Below the pieces are notes generated by a model, which saw only the letters and a program-made list of their open reading frames with translations, was not told the origin of the DNA and searched no databases. Of a stretch of DNA of 64,000 bases, positions 1 to 11,788 are shown one piece after another. The DNA is from Patiria pectinifera (lineage: Eukaryota > Echinodermata > Asteroidea > Valvatida > Asterinidae): positions 5,332,001 through 5,396,000 of the forward strand of contig CM057130.1 of the NCBI GenBank assembly GCA_029964075.1, in the 5' to 3' direction. Numbering within the stretch: position 1 is the first letter of the stretch; every line of letters starts with the position of its first letter. Made by a program: the position numbers and the translations under genes.

Positions 1-2418
1 TATCCGCTCCTGTACATTGAATGAAACTGGAGCAATATAAATCAATAAATTATTATAATATTACATTTGGGAATACAATTAAAATATTATTACATTTACT
101 AAAGGTTGAATTTGACATGCCCAAATCCAGTATGTTTAAGTCGGGCGAAAATACAACCCTTGCTTAATATTGACACAGAAAAAAAGGCATTTGGAGTCTT
201 AGCCGAACAATAGGTTTATCTATCGAAATGTTTTCTTTAGTTTGTATGTGAGACTAATCTTGATTCTTGATTGATTTTTTCTTACATACACTTTTTATTA
301 AAGTTCAAAAAGATGATTTCTTCTGGATTCCAAAGAAGGAATTCCTAATAGTTCGAGGGCCTCAGAATAACAATCGTAGCTTATCTTTCGGAATATTTCC
401 TTAGTTTTTTTGTTATTAATTTTATGTGAGTCAATTCGTGGACAAATGTGTGTGCTATGATTTTTTTTCTAACATACACTTTATATTAAAGTGCAACAAA
501 CGTTTACATTATTTCCCGCAGGAGTCAGCTTCAAAATCTGTTTCAGTTTTTAAAAGTACAGATCTTGTGTCGAGATCAATACTGTCTTTTATCTGGACAT
601 GGAAAACTATTTGTGTATTTCGTATGACGGTGTTTATGTTCTTGTTAAGACTTGATTTGATTCCTGCGGAAATATATGTACAAGAAAAATACTACCGTTA
701 TGCTGCACTGGTACACATTGTTGCGTTGGAGACCAAAGCGAGATAGACAATTATAAATATTTTCACCCTTGAAATTTCTCATTTCAAATATATATATTTT
801 TTTTGGGGGGGGGGAGGCGGGGCGAGAGAAATATAAGGTTGTTTTGGGAGTGGCGAGGGAAGGGCTACATTTATGCCCCCTTTTTCCAACTGGGGCGTGC
901 CGATATACATTGACAATTTTTGAAGACAAAATACGAGATTCATGATCAAGATGATATTTATTGGATATGAGGGTTGTCTTTTGTACGCAAATGACGGGTG
1001 CTTGTGTGTACGAGTATAGCATAAGGTGAAGGTTATACCCTGTGGGTACATTATTTTGTTGACATACTGAGTCAAGTATTAACAGAACAATGTACATACG
1101 TGTACATTAATTCACAATAAATGTTAATGATAGGCAAATAGTTAGGGATCGAGCAGAGAGTGTCATAATTGCACAATGACGATATCTTGCCTCAAGCTTA
1201 AAGATAGAATGGTTTGCTTGTGTTTAGATGTGCATCAGTTATGTTAGCATCTCATATATAACTGCTCTGAGTTGGCAATCAGTTTCCAAGCTTTTTTGCT
1301 TGGTAAAAACTTGATACACATATTTTTTATTAGTGTATTATTAAACTTAGGCCTATAGGATTTAAGTGTTTATAACGTTGTATTTAACCATGTTCTTCAC
1401 AGTAATCTAATTTCTCTTTTGCATCGTGAGTTAAAAACACAGCTTAATTTGATCATTCGTTCATTAAACATATATGTTATAGTATAATATAAATCGTTGT
1501 CATGTTATTTAACAGTTAGCGTGATAGTTTATACGATTACTTGTGGCCTAAGCCTAATTTGCCATTGCTGTATAAAATTGGTCGAATGCAGATTATGTCA
1601 CCTGGCCCGAGTATTGAGTTTTGAAAAGTTATGTTTCCGTAGTTGATTTTGTGACGTAATTTTTACAAATAACTGCACGTATTTAAAGCTGGAGGTGGTC
1701 ACGTCATTTACATGCGGAAAGACCAAACGATATACTTGCCGATTTTATCACAGTCTTGTGAGTTGTAGTCCCACTAGTATGGTGTACCTCGGATATCCCT
1801 GCCCTCCAGAAAAAGAAAAAACCGAACCCCTTTTCGCGCATTGGCAACGAGACCCGAGTGTGGCCGAGTTCATCCGAAAGTGTCTCGGTTATTTCCGGGA
1901 AAAAAACTTTTCAAGAGTTTTCTTGCATGTTCAAAGATGGACACCTTTGTTCTATTCAAAGGCAGTACACGACTATGCTTGAGAGAGGAAGACATATCCA
2001 CGGCAAACTATCAGCCGTATTTTTCTGGTATGTTCTTGATTGTACTTTAAAGTAAAATTTCAATCAGGCCTTCTTCAAAATGGTTGGGCGCCCAAAATAT
2101 TGGCGCATCTCCAACGTTAATTTTTTTTACTGTGATCACCAATTTTACAGAATTCTGCTAGAAATCTGCTTAAACTTTCTTTATGCTAGATTTTCAGCTA
2201 GATTTGGATTTTTTTCCAAACGGTCTGTTATGTCAAATCTAGCCGATAATCGGCTAAAAGGTCACCCGTAGGCATACGCTTTGTTCAATGTACAACATCC
2301 TTCGTCCAATCAAATTGGCAAGATTGACGAGAAGACGTCGCCTACATGCTTCTGACCAATGAGAGCTAGAGACAGGCCACGCGAACCTTGCGTGCTACGT
2401 CACGGATCTTCCTCGAAT
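1..2418. other. Flanking sequence, nothing recognised
   Basis: AT-rich DNA without an exon I can support on either strand. Only a short G-run near 803-815 stands out. Open frames here are short and lack domain signatures. Confidence 0.6.
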
Positions 2419-2426
2419 GTCTTCCC

Positions 2427-2877
2427 CAGGCGCGGTTCTAGAACCAATATTGGGGGGAGGGGGGCTAGCAGGGTGGATCCAGATTTTTTTCAGGGAGGTG
2501 TGCTGAAATGTAGACCGCTTATTTTCTCCAGACACTTAGGCCTCCGAAAATCAATAGGTGGGGGTGGGAAGGGGGGGGGGGGAGTTGGGTGGGAGAGCGC
2601 CAATAAATCATAAAATCATTCACACTATATTAACTACAAATGCACCCTTGTCACGACTATTTCTTTAGGGGGAGACCGTTCGCATGTACATAATCCTTCT
2701 TTTTGCTAATGCAATTTTTTTTACGGAATCAATTTTTTTTGGAGGGGGCTAGACAATTTTTTTTTGTGTGGGGGATTCTACGGGGGTCTACGGGGGGTTC
2801 TACGGGGGTGGGGGGGTTAAGGGAGGCTAAAGCCCCCTCCATAGCCCCCACCCCCACCCCCTGTAGAACCGCGCCTG
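2427..2877. mobile_element. hAT-like non-autonomous element, G-rich interior
   Basis: Ends are inverted copies of CAGGCGCGGTTCTA. Flanking 8-mers GTCTTCCC (2419-2426) and GTCCTCCC (2878-2885) match in 7 of 8 bases, the target-site length expected for hAT elements. The interior is G/C-run rich and has no transposase. The same family is present, truncated, at 21281. Confidence 0.72.
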
Positions 2878-2885
2878 GTCCTCCC

Positions 2886-4772
2886 GTCTTAAAAAAGACC
2901 ATTTTTCCCCCTCGAAATTGATGGTACTCCATTTGGAAATGAAGACTATATTCCTTCATATCTGTTTTTTTGGCAAGACAAAATTCTAGACAAATTCCTC
3001 TCTTTGACTTTGGTCCTTATAAATCGCATTCAGTGAAAATGTTATTAATTTTATTTACAATGAGCATAATGTATTGCATTTTGTACATGAGGTTGTATTT
3101 GGCATTGTTGAATATTGTGCGATAACACTCTGCAATTCTTCTCTTTAAGTATCTCATTTTTAGTACATTGAAATATTAGAATAAGCACGATACATCTGTG
3201 TTTGTTGCTAACAAACAGCGTCCATTTTGAGTCTCCCCATGCATTGAGTTCGTCTTTTGCATTGCTGAATACTGTATGTTGAAATGTCATTCCTTCAGGC
3301 GAAAGCCCTTTTGATTTAGACTAATTTGCATGTGAATACCTGCCAATTTGTTTAACAAAACACGCACATGCCTTTTGAAATTTGGTGCATGGCACATTTT
3401 CACGCATTCATGCTCCAAAAGCGAAATCGAGAGCCAGGGTGCGAGTCAAGTCTGCACGTGAGCCGCTCGTGGCTGGTGCAGTGTGGGCGTGTTCAAATGG
3501 ACTCCAATGATTCTTATTGGGCGAAAAGTTCAAAGGCCGCGCGCGCGGTATGCGGCCAGGTGCAACGTCTTTGCTAAACTTTCAAAGACATTCCAGCGAG
3601 GCAGGGGCTCAAGTTTTAGGGGTTTACTCAAAAGTTGGAGTAGGCCTACACATGTTTAGATTTTCGTTAAGACTGGAGGTTTCTTGGAATGTGGTTTGTC
3701 TTTTTGTTTTAATATAATTGTATTTGTACATTTAATTATTTAAAGATGAAATAAAAAACCTTAACGCCATGAGTTCGAGGAGTTAACAATGGAGCCAACG
3801 GATTTTATCATAAATCTGAAATTATTTAATGAAAGCACAATATAAAGAGTATTATAGGGCGGCATTCCAATGGACCAAAATGGACGATGTATCCACGGAT
3901 CTCAAATTTGTATAAATTGCTCGAAATAATGAACTTTAATTACACCATTAGCTTTATGGGAACTTGTATGTTATAAATGCGACCATAAATTCAAGAGAAC
4001 AGCAGAAGAAAATATGGAGAGCTGAATTATTTTGATTATGATATTGTATACATTTATATTTTAAAAGATAGTCGACGAAATTATTTGAAGATCATCCTAA
4101 TTTGAGATGACCTGTTGTTGAGATCGAGACCAACGAAATTCGACATTTGGAAGAAGGCAAATAAGGCTAATTTATGATTGTATTAAAATAATGAACGATT
4201 TCGATTCAGGATAAGGCTTAGGATTAAGGCGGGGTGGTTGGGGGTATAGGTACACGGCGTGCGTAGGCAGCCGAGTAGCAGCGTACTATTAAGCCATGGA
4301 GTAAAAACTGACTTATAAAAATCTTTAAACAAACAATTACAAAGTTACAAAAGTGCCTTTTCGAAACACGGTAAAAAAATCATCGGTCAAATCGTAGCTT
4401 GATCCTCGAGTCAAATCAAAATCTGTATCGGTAGTGCATTCTTATGGAATAAAAATAGTATTATCAAAGTCGTGTGCCCGGCACAAGGTCATGCGCGTAT
4501 GCCCTTATGCGCAAACGCGTAATGACCAAAATGTTCCCAGCAAAAGGGCATATGCAGAAAAGTGCCTTTATTTTAATGAAATTTAAACATTTTCGTCAGA
4601 AACCAATACAAGTGTTGTTCCAAAACTTATGATTCATACGTGTGACAAATTTCAAATTCATACAATTTATATTACGCGCTGGAGAACATTGGATTCATAA
4701 TACGCGCGGGGGAACAATAGAACTTTTCAATGCAATTTTCTTGAACATGTTTTTTTTTTGCGTCAGAACGCT
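2886..4772. other. Intergenic, nothing recognised
   Basis: No exon, RNA gene or delimitable repeat seen. Several small open frames lack coding character. Confidence 0.5.
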
Positions 4773-6314
4773 CATATGTATGGTGGCCCTGAAGGGACAT
4801 CACACATCAAGATTTCTGCGCAGATTTCTGCGATGTTGCACATTTTATCGCAGAAATCTGCGCAGATTTCTGCGATGTTGCACATTTTATCGCAGATTTC
4901 TGCGATGTTTCTCTGCGAATTTTTGCATTTCTATTACTTTTTGCGCAGATTCTTGCGTTGCACATTTTCTCGCGCAGATTGCGCGATTTTGCACATTTAT
5001 CGCATTTTTTCGAAGATTTCTTCTGCGCATTTTTATCTATCGCACATTTCTGCGCAGATTTCTGCGATGTCGATTTCGCTTTGTTTTCGCATTCGCAGAT
5101 TTTCGCGATGACAGCACATTTATCGCAGATTTCTTTTATCGCAGATTGGAGTGAGCGCGGTTTTCCAAATAAATTAAATATAAATAAAGTGTGCAAAAAA
5201 TTATATAATAAATAAATTAGGTATGAAATAAATTATATATAAATAAATAGGTAAAAAAAAAATAATATATAAAACATACTGTTGCAAATAAATTATATAT
5301 AAATAAATGAAGTAGGCAAAAAGAAATGATATATAAATATTCAAATAATTTAAATAAATTATATATAAATAAATAAAAAATTATATATAATATATAGGTT
5401 TGTATGGTGTATGAAGGGGGGGTAGGAAATTTTTTTTTTTTTTTTCCTACTTCATTCATTGAATTACTAATTGCTCATTACGAATTTGCTGAATTATATT
5501 AGCACATTTCTATTTTGCAATTCCTAAATTCCTAATTAATTTGCACACCGATTGGTTCGCTTCTTAGCAGAATTCCTAATTTGTTATTTACGAATTACTA
5601 AGGTAATTAATTCAGATTAGTAGTTGGTCGAGCGAATTAATGAATTGGATCCATTCGAATTCCTATTCGTTTGCACGAATTCCTAATTTATTAATTAAAT
5701 TCCAGAATTAGATTATAATTCGTCGAATTTAGATTATGCAATTACTACATGAATTTTTAATGGCCCGGAATGGGGCCGGGGGGACAGGGGTTTTTTTTTT
5801 TTTGCTAATTGCCCATGCAAATTTCGTTTCAATTCAAAATTTAAGTTCTTACGTTATAATTAGTTCGCCACAGTTACTAATCGATCACAGTGCTAATTTG
5901 TCTTGCCGCAATGAATTACTATTTACTAATTACGAACTAATAATTCGTGCTTCGTTTTACTATTCAGTCATACATATCTAATTGGGTCAATTTGAATTTT
6001 CTGAATTAGCGTTATGCTTTTTTTCGTCATACGAATTACTATTCGTTATACGAGAATTCCATTTAAATTTCACAAATTATTATTTGTTATCGCAATTTTG
6101 CTATTTAGTTACTTTGTTGGAAACTAATGCATCGGGAACGGCATACTGCTGCCGTGCATCTGCAATGTGAACAGTAAATTAAGCAATCTTTAATAAATTA
6201 GTATGATAATAATCGTGCGAGCAGAATCGTGCGAAATGCGATCGATGTAAAATTAGTAATTCGTCTTGAATTAGGTTGCAAAAAAATATATATATAATGG
6301 CCACCATACATATG
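4773..6314. repeat. Satellite-bearing block with 16-bp inverted ends
   Basis: CATATGTATGGTGGCC at 4773-4788 is inverted exactly at 6299-6314. Between them are three simple-sequence zones: GCAGATTTCTGCG-type palindromic repeats (4810-5145), AAATAAATTATATAT repeats (5160-5400) and a long zone built from AATTCCTAATT/GAATTACTA words (5460-6260). A TIR element with an expanded interior is likely, but no target duplication was found. Confidence 0.5.
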
Positions 6315-8980
6315 CCCTTCTGCCGGGCACCCGGTCAGCAAAGTTCTTTTTCATGTCACGTTCCATAATTATCTGCCATCGGCGTTGCATTTTTCAGCTC
6401 TGGCAGGCATCATTTTGATCGATTTCATGCAAGACTTCTTGCAACACAGCCAATTGTGCTATCATACTTGTTTTAATTTCACCCTAATAGGGTGAAATTG
6501 ATAATCTAAGCATTTTTGTTTCATTCTTTCGATACTGCACGTGATAGCCCCACCATAGGCGATTGTGCAGTAGCATACAGATACAGATACTCCTTAGGCT
6601 GAGTATAAATGGTCCGTGGGCTAAGGCTGCCGCATTGGGTCAAACTGCGCTGATACCGGTAGCAAAAGTGGAATACGAATGAGTGGAATACGAATGAGTG
6701 GAGTACGATCAGTGATGTGTCACTACTAGCGTTTTATTAAAATGAGTAGAATAAAAGTATACAACTAATAGCCTAAATGTAAAAAGGATCAGAACGGTGA
6801 AAATAAAACTGAAATAATACAGTACGACTGCAAGCTATATCTGAATGCAATTTACAGTAAAAACGCCAAGATATACCACGACCAAAAGTCACAGCAGGGG
6901 AAAAAGTCATGAGACCAAAAAACGTACACTCAAAAACAACTCCTGGGTCAGATTCAACCCAGGATATACGGGTCAGATATGACCTGATACTCTTCCAGAT
7001 CAAGAAAACGTGTCAAATGGATGATCTTCTGAGACAAAATAACATTATTTGGTGTCGAAATGACACCTTCCCGTGTTAAATGCATGACCCAGAAAAGTGA
7101 CTGCGAGAAGTAGTCTGACCGGGATCCGAACAGAATGTGACCCGGGACTTTAAAAAGATATAAACTGCAAGATGAAGGTCATTATCATTGTAAATATACT
7201 GCAAACAAGAAAAATTGCGAATGTAGTTATCCAACAAGAAAAGTAGCTTCCACGAAGAATGGCTCGCACATCACAAGATAAGAGAAATGATGGCAGCTAT
7301 ATTTTCACTATCACTGTCCTGTGTATATCAAAAATACCTCCACCACCACCAATAATAGTACTACTATAATACCATACGAAAAGTAGCGTATACTTCCACC
7401 AAACTATAGCCATAAAGTAAAACACAATGCCACACGAATAACTAATCGTTCTTAAATTAAAAAAAAGTCACAAAAATATAACTACTGCATGAATAACTCG
7501 TTATACTCTGTGCGAATAAACAACTACTTGGCTAAAAGTTTGATTCCGAAATAACCGTCATGGCAACATAATACCAACGTGCTCAGATTACCACAGATAT
7601 TAACAGAAATATCTTATGCTGAAACGATACACCCACAAACGACTGTGTTTTGGTCCAAAGTGTGACATTTCTCCCGTCCTTATTACCTCTGAACTTGTTT
7701 ATTTGCCATTTAAGTAACGTTAACAATTAAGCCTATAAACGATTTTTAAAAATGTGTTGTTAGATAGCTTGCTATTCATAATCACTCTTGGAGGACGACT
7801 GCATTAAGGAGTGCATCAGAATTATAAAACCATAGATGTCAGATGTAACAGGGACAGGAAAAAAGTGGACCCCAAAATCCACTTGCGATTCCATTAGTTG
7901 GCTATGATTGTTCAATTTCTTTTGTGTGTGTGTGTGTGTATTTCGTTTTAACGCCTGTAATATTTTCCTTTGCCATGTAAATAATAAAATAGAAGCAATT
8001 TCCTCGTACGATACATGCCAATTTCATATTGCCTCTTTTTTTTTGCTTATACACGATTACGGTGCTAAGCTTAACTACTGATGACGTGTTACCCTCATGA
8101 AAAATCAAGTGTTAAACTCAAATCAGTCAAATCAGCTGAAGGCTCCTATATGATATTAATTATGTTATCATATATGATAATAACAATGTAAAAGGATCCA
8201 TAAAAGTTAAACTATTGTCTGGCACTATGACATAATGGTGTATAACAATATTATAACACGGAGAAAGCCTAAGCGACTATCTAAAAACACACAAAGATAG
8301 GCCATGCATATTTTCTATCCCATTTCAGATTTTTTTAAAAAGTGGATATAGTATATTTACTTTTCTTTTGTGTAAAATAAAGTTTGTGCAATGATAATAC
8401 CTGAAAAGTGCTAACGAACGTGACTAGGGGAGGAATCCTTTGGAATGTTTATTTGGAAAAAAATGTTTAAATATATGTGGCTCGCTCCATTTAATATTAA
8501 ATAACTTAGGAATACTTTACCTCTTGAATAGTAACAGTGAAAATTTCACTTAATTTGCATACTCTAATCACAAGTTATCTCTATTTTAATTGAAATATCA
8601 CAACATTCAGCTTTCCACTGATCATTTACCGATAGCATTGACGAACACCTTTTAATACAACAAACCATTCTTACCTCCATGAATGAATGAAAACTTGCAA
8701 AGGAAAGAGACAAAAATCACCATCATTATTTCAGAAAAATACTTGATATGATCCTCATAATATAAAATACAAAATCTGAGAGTAAAAATAGGGTTTCAGT
8801 CTCGACTCAAATCAATAAAATCTCATTTGTATTTGAATGAAATGTGTGTAAATCTCTGGTTTTCACTCAGCTCAATAGCTTCAATGCATTTAGCATTCTA
8901 TGGACAGCTGTAAACATGGGTTCTTTTAGTAAAACATGCGTAACTACTAATAGCATGGATCAATTTTAGTTAAAGCTACA
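6315..8980. other. Intergenic, nothing firm
   Basis: The only marks are a stretch at 6384-6470 that is a reverse-complement match to about 42310-42420 (words CAGCTCTGGCAGG, TGCAAGACTTCTTGCAA) and a short TG run near 7922-7938. No exon supported. Confidence 0.45.
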
Positions 8981-8984
8981 GTCC

Positions 8985-9490
8985 ATCATTTGCAGCTATC
9001 CAAAAAGCAACTGACGAAAATATTGTTGAACAGCACACTCGGTTTAAAGATAGTAATGGGACTAAACTCCCTGTGAAATTATTCGTTCTGACAAGCTGCC
9101 ATTTTGAAGAAAACAATGAAAGAAGGCCATTTCCAACGGTATTTCCAACGGTGCCTCTAACGATGCATCATTGGAAATTTCCATTAGAAGTTCGTTTTTT
9201 AATTCGGCAAAGCACACAGTATACAAGCGTTGACACAACGATTCGTCGGTTCAGTGCGCGACATTGCATTGCTGCAATCTGCTGAATGAGAACTCTGAAT
9301 TCGGGCGCAATTCAAAACGGCAACTTTTGAATTGAAATCGAGATCCTAAAATATTGTTTTTGTCAAAATACACAGTGTTCACATAGCTAAAACTTCGTCA
9401 GGTTAGTTTTTAAGCACCTTTCTTTAGATTTTGAGCACTTTTGTTGCTTCAAACGAACAAAATGCACAAATGACAAATGGTACTAGACTG
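8985..9490. repeat. Dispersed repeat family A, copy 1
   Basis: Shares its order of words (CAGCTATCCAAAA, ACTCCCTGTGAAATTATT, TTGAAATCGAGATCCTA, GAGCTAAAACTTC) with copies at 9984-10712 and 21640-22272, and a diverged copy at 58530-58860. The function is unknown; a decayed non-autonomous transposon is likely. Confidence 0.65.
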
Positions 9491-9609
9491 TACCTAGGTG
9501 TTCACATGACTGGAAGAACATGCTTCATTGGTGTGTCAAATTTAATTTTTTTTTATTATTTTTTTTAAGGGAAACAAATCGCTAATCCTGGCTACCTTCT
9601 TTTTTTGAC

Positions 9610-9720
9610 TCATCCTACAGCACGTTTCATACATTCGATGCTTGCCTGGGATAATGACTCCACTTCCAGACTTATGTCGGCAATTTCTCCAATTTTGATG
9701 TCTTCATGTTGATACGCACG
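9610..9720 (-). CDS. Candidate alternative terminal exon (C-terminal tail)
   Basis: Minus strand shows a strong acceptor (T/C-rich run ending CCGTTTCAG) followed by a 36-codon open frame ending TGA. It contains YQHEDIKIGEIADISLEVES, a plausible acidic cytoplasmic tail. An AATAAA lies about 50 nt after the stop, in an A-rich run near 9557-9552. It could follow the CAG|GTAACA donor of exon 20, but that phase reads it in another frame, giving only about 15 residues before a stop. The fuller frame would need a phase-0 donor. It may instead belong to an unseen gene. Confidence 0.35.
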   Translation of the reverse strand, partial: RAYQHEDIKIGEIADISLEVESLSQASIECMKRAVG

Positions 9721-9983
9721 CTGAAACGGAGAACAAAAAGGTTTGACTTGATTGATGTGCCAAGCAGTAAGAAAGCTACTCATTATATAAGCCTTTTCTT
9801 TGAAAGAGCTAGAACCAGATGATGTGTTACATTGTCACAACAAGGTTTACAAGCGCCCTCTTTTGCATTAATAAATTTTGGATGTTCAATTAACATTTGT
9901 CCATGTTTGCTTATCAGATTCGTAAAGATAATCGTTTTTCAGGTGGGTGTTTAGGCTTTATAATTCATGATAACTTTTTTAAG

Positions 9984-10712
9984 GTAGAGTATATCATCTG
10001 CAGCTATCCAAAATGTAATGGACAAAATTTATTGTTGAATAGCTTACTTGGTTTCACCCTAAAGGGGCCAGGTTATTTTGACCATCTCTCAGCCGGGGAG
10101 GGGGGGGGGGGGATTCCGCCCCCCCCCTAAGATCTTGGCCATCGAGTGACGAAATTTTGAAACTCGGCACATGCATAGAGCAACTCTTCCTAAACATACC
10201 CAAGAAACATACCCCCCCCCCCCCGGCCCCTTTAGGGTTAAAGATAGTAACGGCACTGAACTCCCTGTGAAATTATTACTTGTAGCATGCTGTCACTTTG
10301 CAGAAAAAAAGAAGGCAATTTCCAAAGATGCATCATGTGATGCATTTTTGGAAATTTCCGTAAGTAGTTGGTTTGTAATGGGGCAATTCTCAGAGTGGAT
10401 GGGCGCAAGCCTTGACACGACGCACAAGTTGCTATTATTCGTCAGTTTAGTGCGTGACATCACGTAGCTGCAATCAGCTGGATGAGAACGCGTCCTGGAT
10501 ACCGGTTTCGGGCGCAGTTCAAAATACGACTCGGCAACTTCTGAATTGAAATCGAGATCCTAGAATACTGTTTCTCAAAATACAAAGCATTCATTGAGCT
10601 AAAACTTCATCAGGTTAGTTCTAAAGCACCTGTCTTTAGATTTTGAGCACTTTTGTAGCTTCAAACGAAAAAAAAACAAAACCCAAATGACAAATGATCT
10701 ATCCTACCTTTA
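9984..10712. repeat. Dispersed repeat family A, copy 2 (interrupted)
   Basis: Same family as 8985-9490, split by the 181-bp element at 10057-10237. Copy 1 serves as the empty site. Confidence 0.7.
10057..10237. mobile_element. piggyBac-like MITE nested in repeat family A
   Basis: Terminal inverted repeats CCCTAAAGGGGCC / GGCCCCTTTAGGG, with long G and C runs inside. The right flank is TTAA (10238-10241), the left TTCA (10053-10056). The uninterrupted copy at about 9039-9052 reads GGTTTAAAGATAG, showing one TTAA at the target. TTAA targets and a CCC start are typical of piggyBac-type elements. Confidence 0.75.
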
Positions 10713-11159
10713 ATGAAAACAAGATACTATTAACACTTACTATGATTTATTACCGTGGGGGGGGGGTGTTGGTTCTTAGTCCTGATCCACTCTGTTTTCT
10801 AGTTGCAATGCCTCGTATCCGTCTCCCTGACTATGTGATGAAGCAAATTAAAACATTATTGGTTAAAGTCGCCACCACCATTAAACCTTTTGTGCCAACG
10901 CTGCTAGCCTCAAACGGGCACACAGTGGTTTTTTTTAACACTGCAAAATAGTTGAGTCTGCAATCAGGCCAACTGGCAGAATGTACATAGGGCCAATTTT
11001 GTCAACATTTTGTGTTAATGACTGATTCTTTGAAATGTCGTTGAAATATTATTGCGATACTGGAAATCATTATTGACTTGCATTTGTTTCACCGATTTAC
11101 AGAAAACATTAACGCTGTTGCATACATTCCTGATCCTTCCCTCGTTTTCACACACCCTG

Positions 11160-11375
11160 ATATTGAGTTCTGAAAAGAACTTGTCCTGCTTATTATCAAC
11201 TTTGCTGAGTAGTTTTTTGTTCTGATAAGAACAGTCCTGCTGTAAGTTCTAAACGAACTTGTCTTTGGTCTCAACGTTTCGACTAGCCTGCTCTAGTCAT
11301 CGTCAGGAGACTGTTCTTATCAGAACAAAAAACTACTTAGCAAAGTTGATAATAAGCAGGACAAGTTCTTTTCAG
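11160..11375. repeat. Inverted repeat, stem-loop unit, copy 1
   Basis: TTCTGAAAAGAACTTGTCCT (about 11167) is inverted at about 11358-11376, as are the TTTTTTGTTCTGATAAGAAC segments. The loop carries AACGTTTCGACTAGCC. A one-armed copy lies at 20605-20705 together with the same outer flank (GTTTCGGTTTGCGGTAACAC). Confidence 0.65.
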
Positions 11376-11580
11376 AACTAAATATCTTCTAAGCAGTAGT
11401 TATTACCACATGGTGTTACCGCAAACCGAAACAATACTAAAACTCATTATGAATATTTAATTAGCACATTCTACCCCCCTATTTTCTCAACGGATTCACA
11501 CGATTCACGTTGGTGGACTTTTGAGGCCCAAAAAAACGGATTTCCGGAAAAAAACGGAGAAATCACATCCCTGATGACTG

Positions 11581-11788
11581 TTACCTGTTATCATGGTTAT
11601 CTTCCTGAACCTCAGAGACGGTGTTCTTGCCAGTCTTTTTCTTGTAAACGAAGACGATGACGCCGATGACGATGATCAGTAAGGCCCCTCCACCGAGACC
11701 TACCGACAGCCCGACAATCAGGGGGATGTTGGGCCCCTCTTCCGCGAGAGGTTCGCACCTTGGCCCTCCTGTGTTTGCCGGACAGCTA
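11581..11788 (-). CDS. Exon 20: end of EGF, transmembrane helix, cytoplasmic tail
   Basis: Acceptor GACTTTGCAG. The exon completes the EGF (SCPANTGGPRCE), then encodes a spacer, one hydrophobic segment (IPLIVGLSVG through IVFVY) and the stop-transfer KKKTGK, followed by an acidic 14-residue end and TAA. The last codons read AAC AGG TAA, which is also a fair donor (CAG|GTAACA), so a longer tail is possible. An ATTAAA poly(A)-type word lies about 120 nt downstream (11461-11456), but is weak evidence. Confidence 0.88.

Noticed and set aside
4642-5154. 170-codon plus-strand open frame rich in Arg, Phe and Cys
   Set aside because: Produced by GCAGATTTCTGCG tandem repeats that are open in several frames on both strands.
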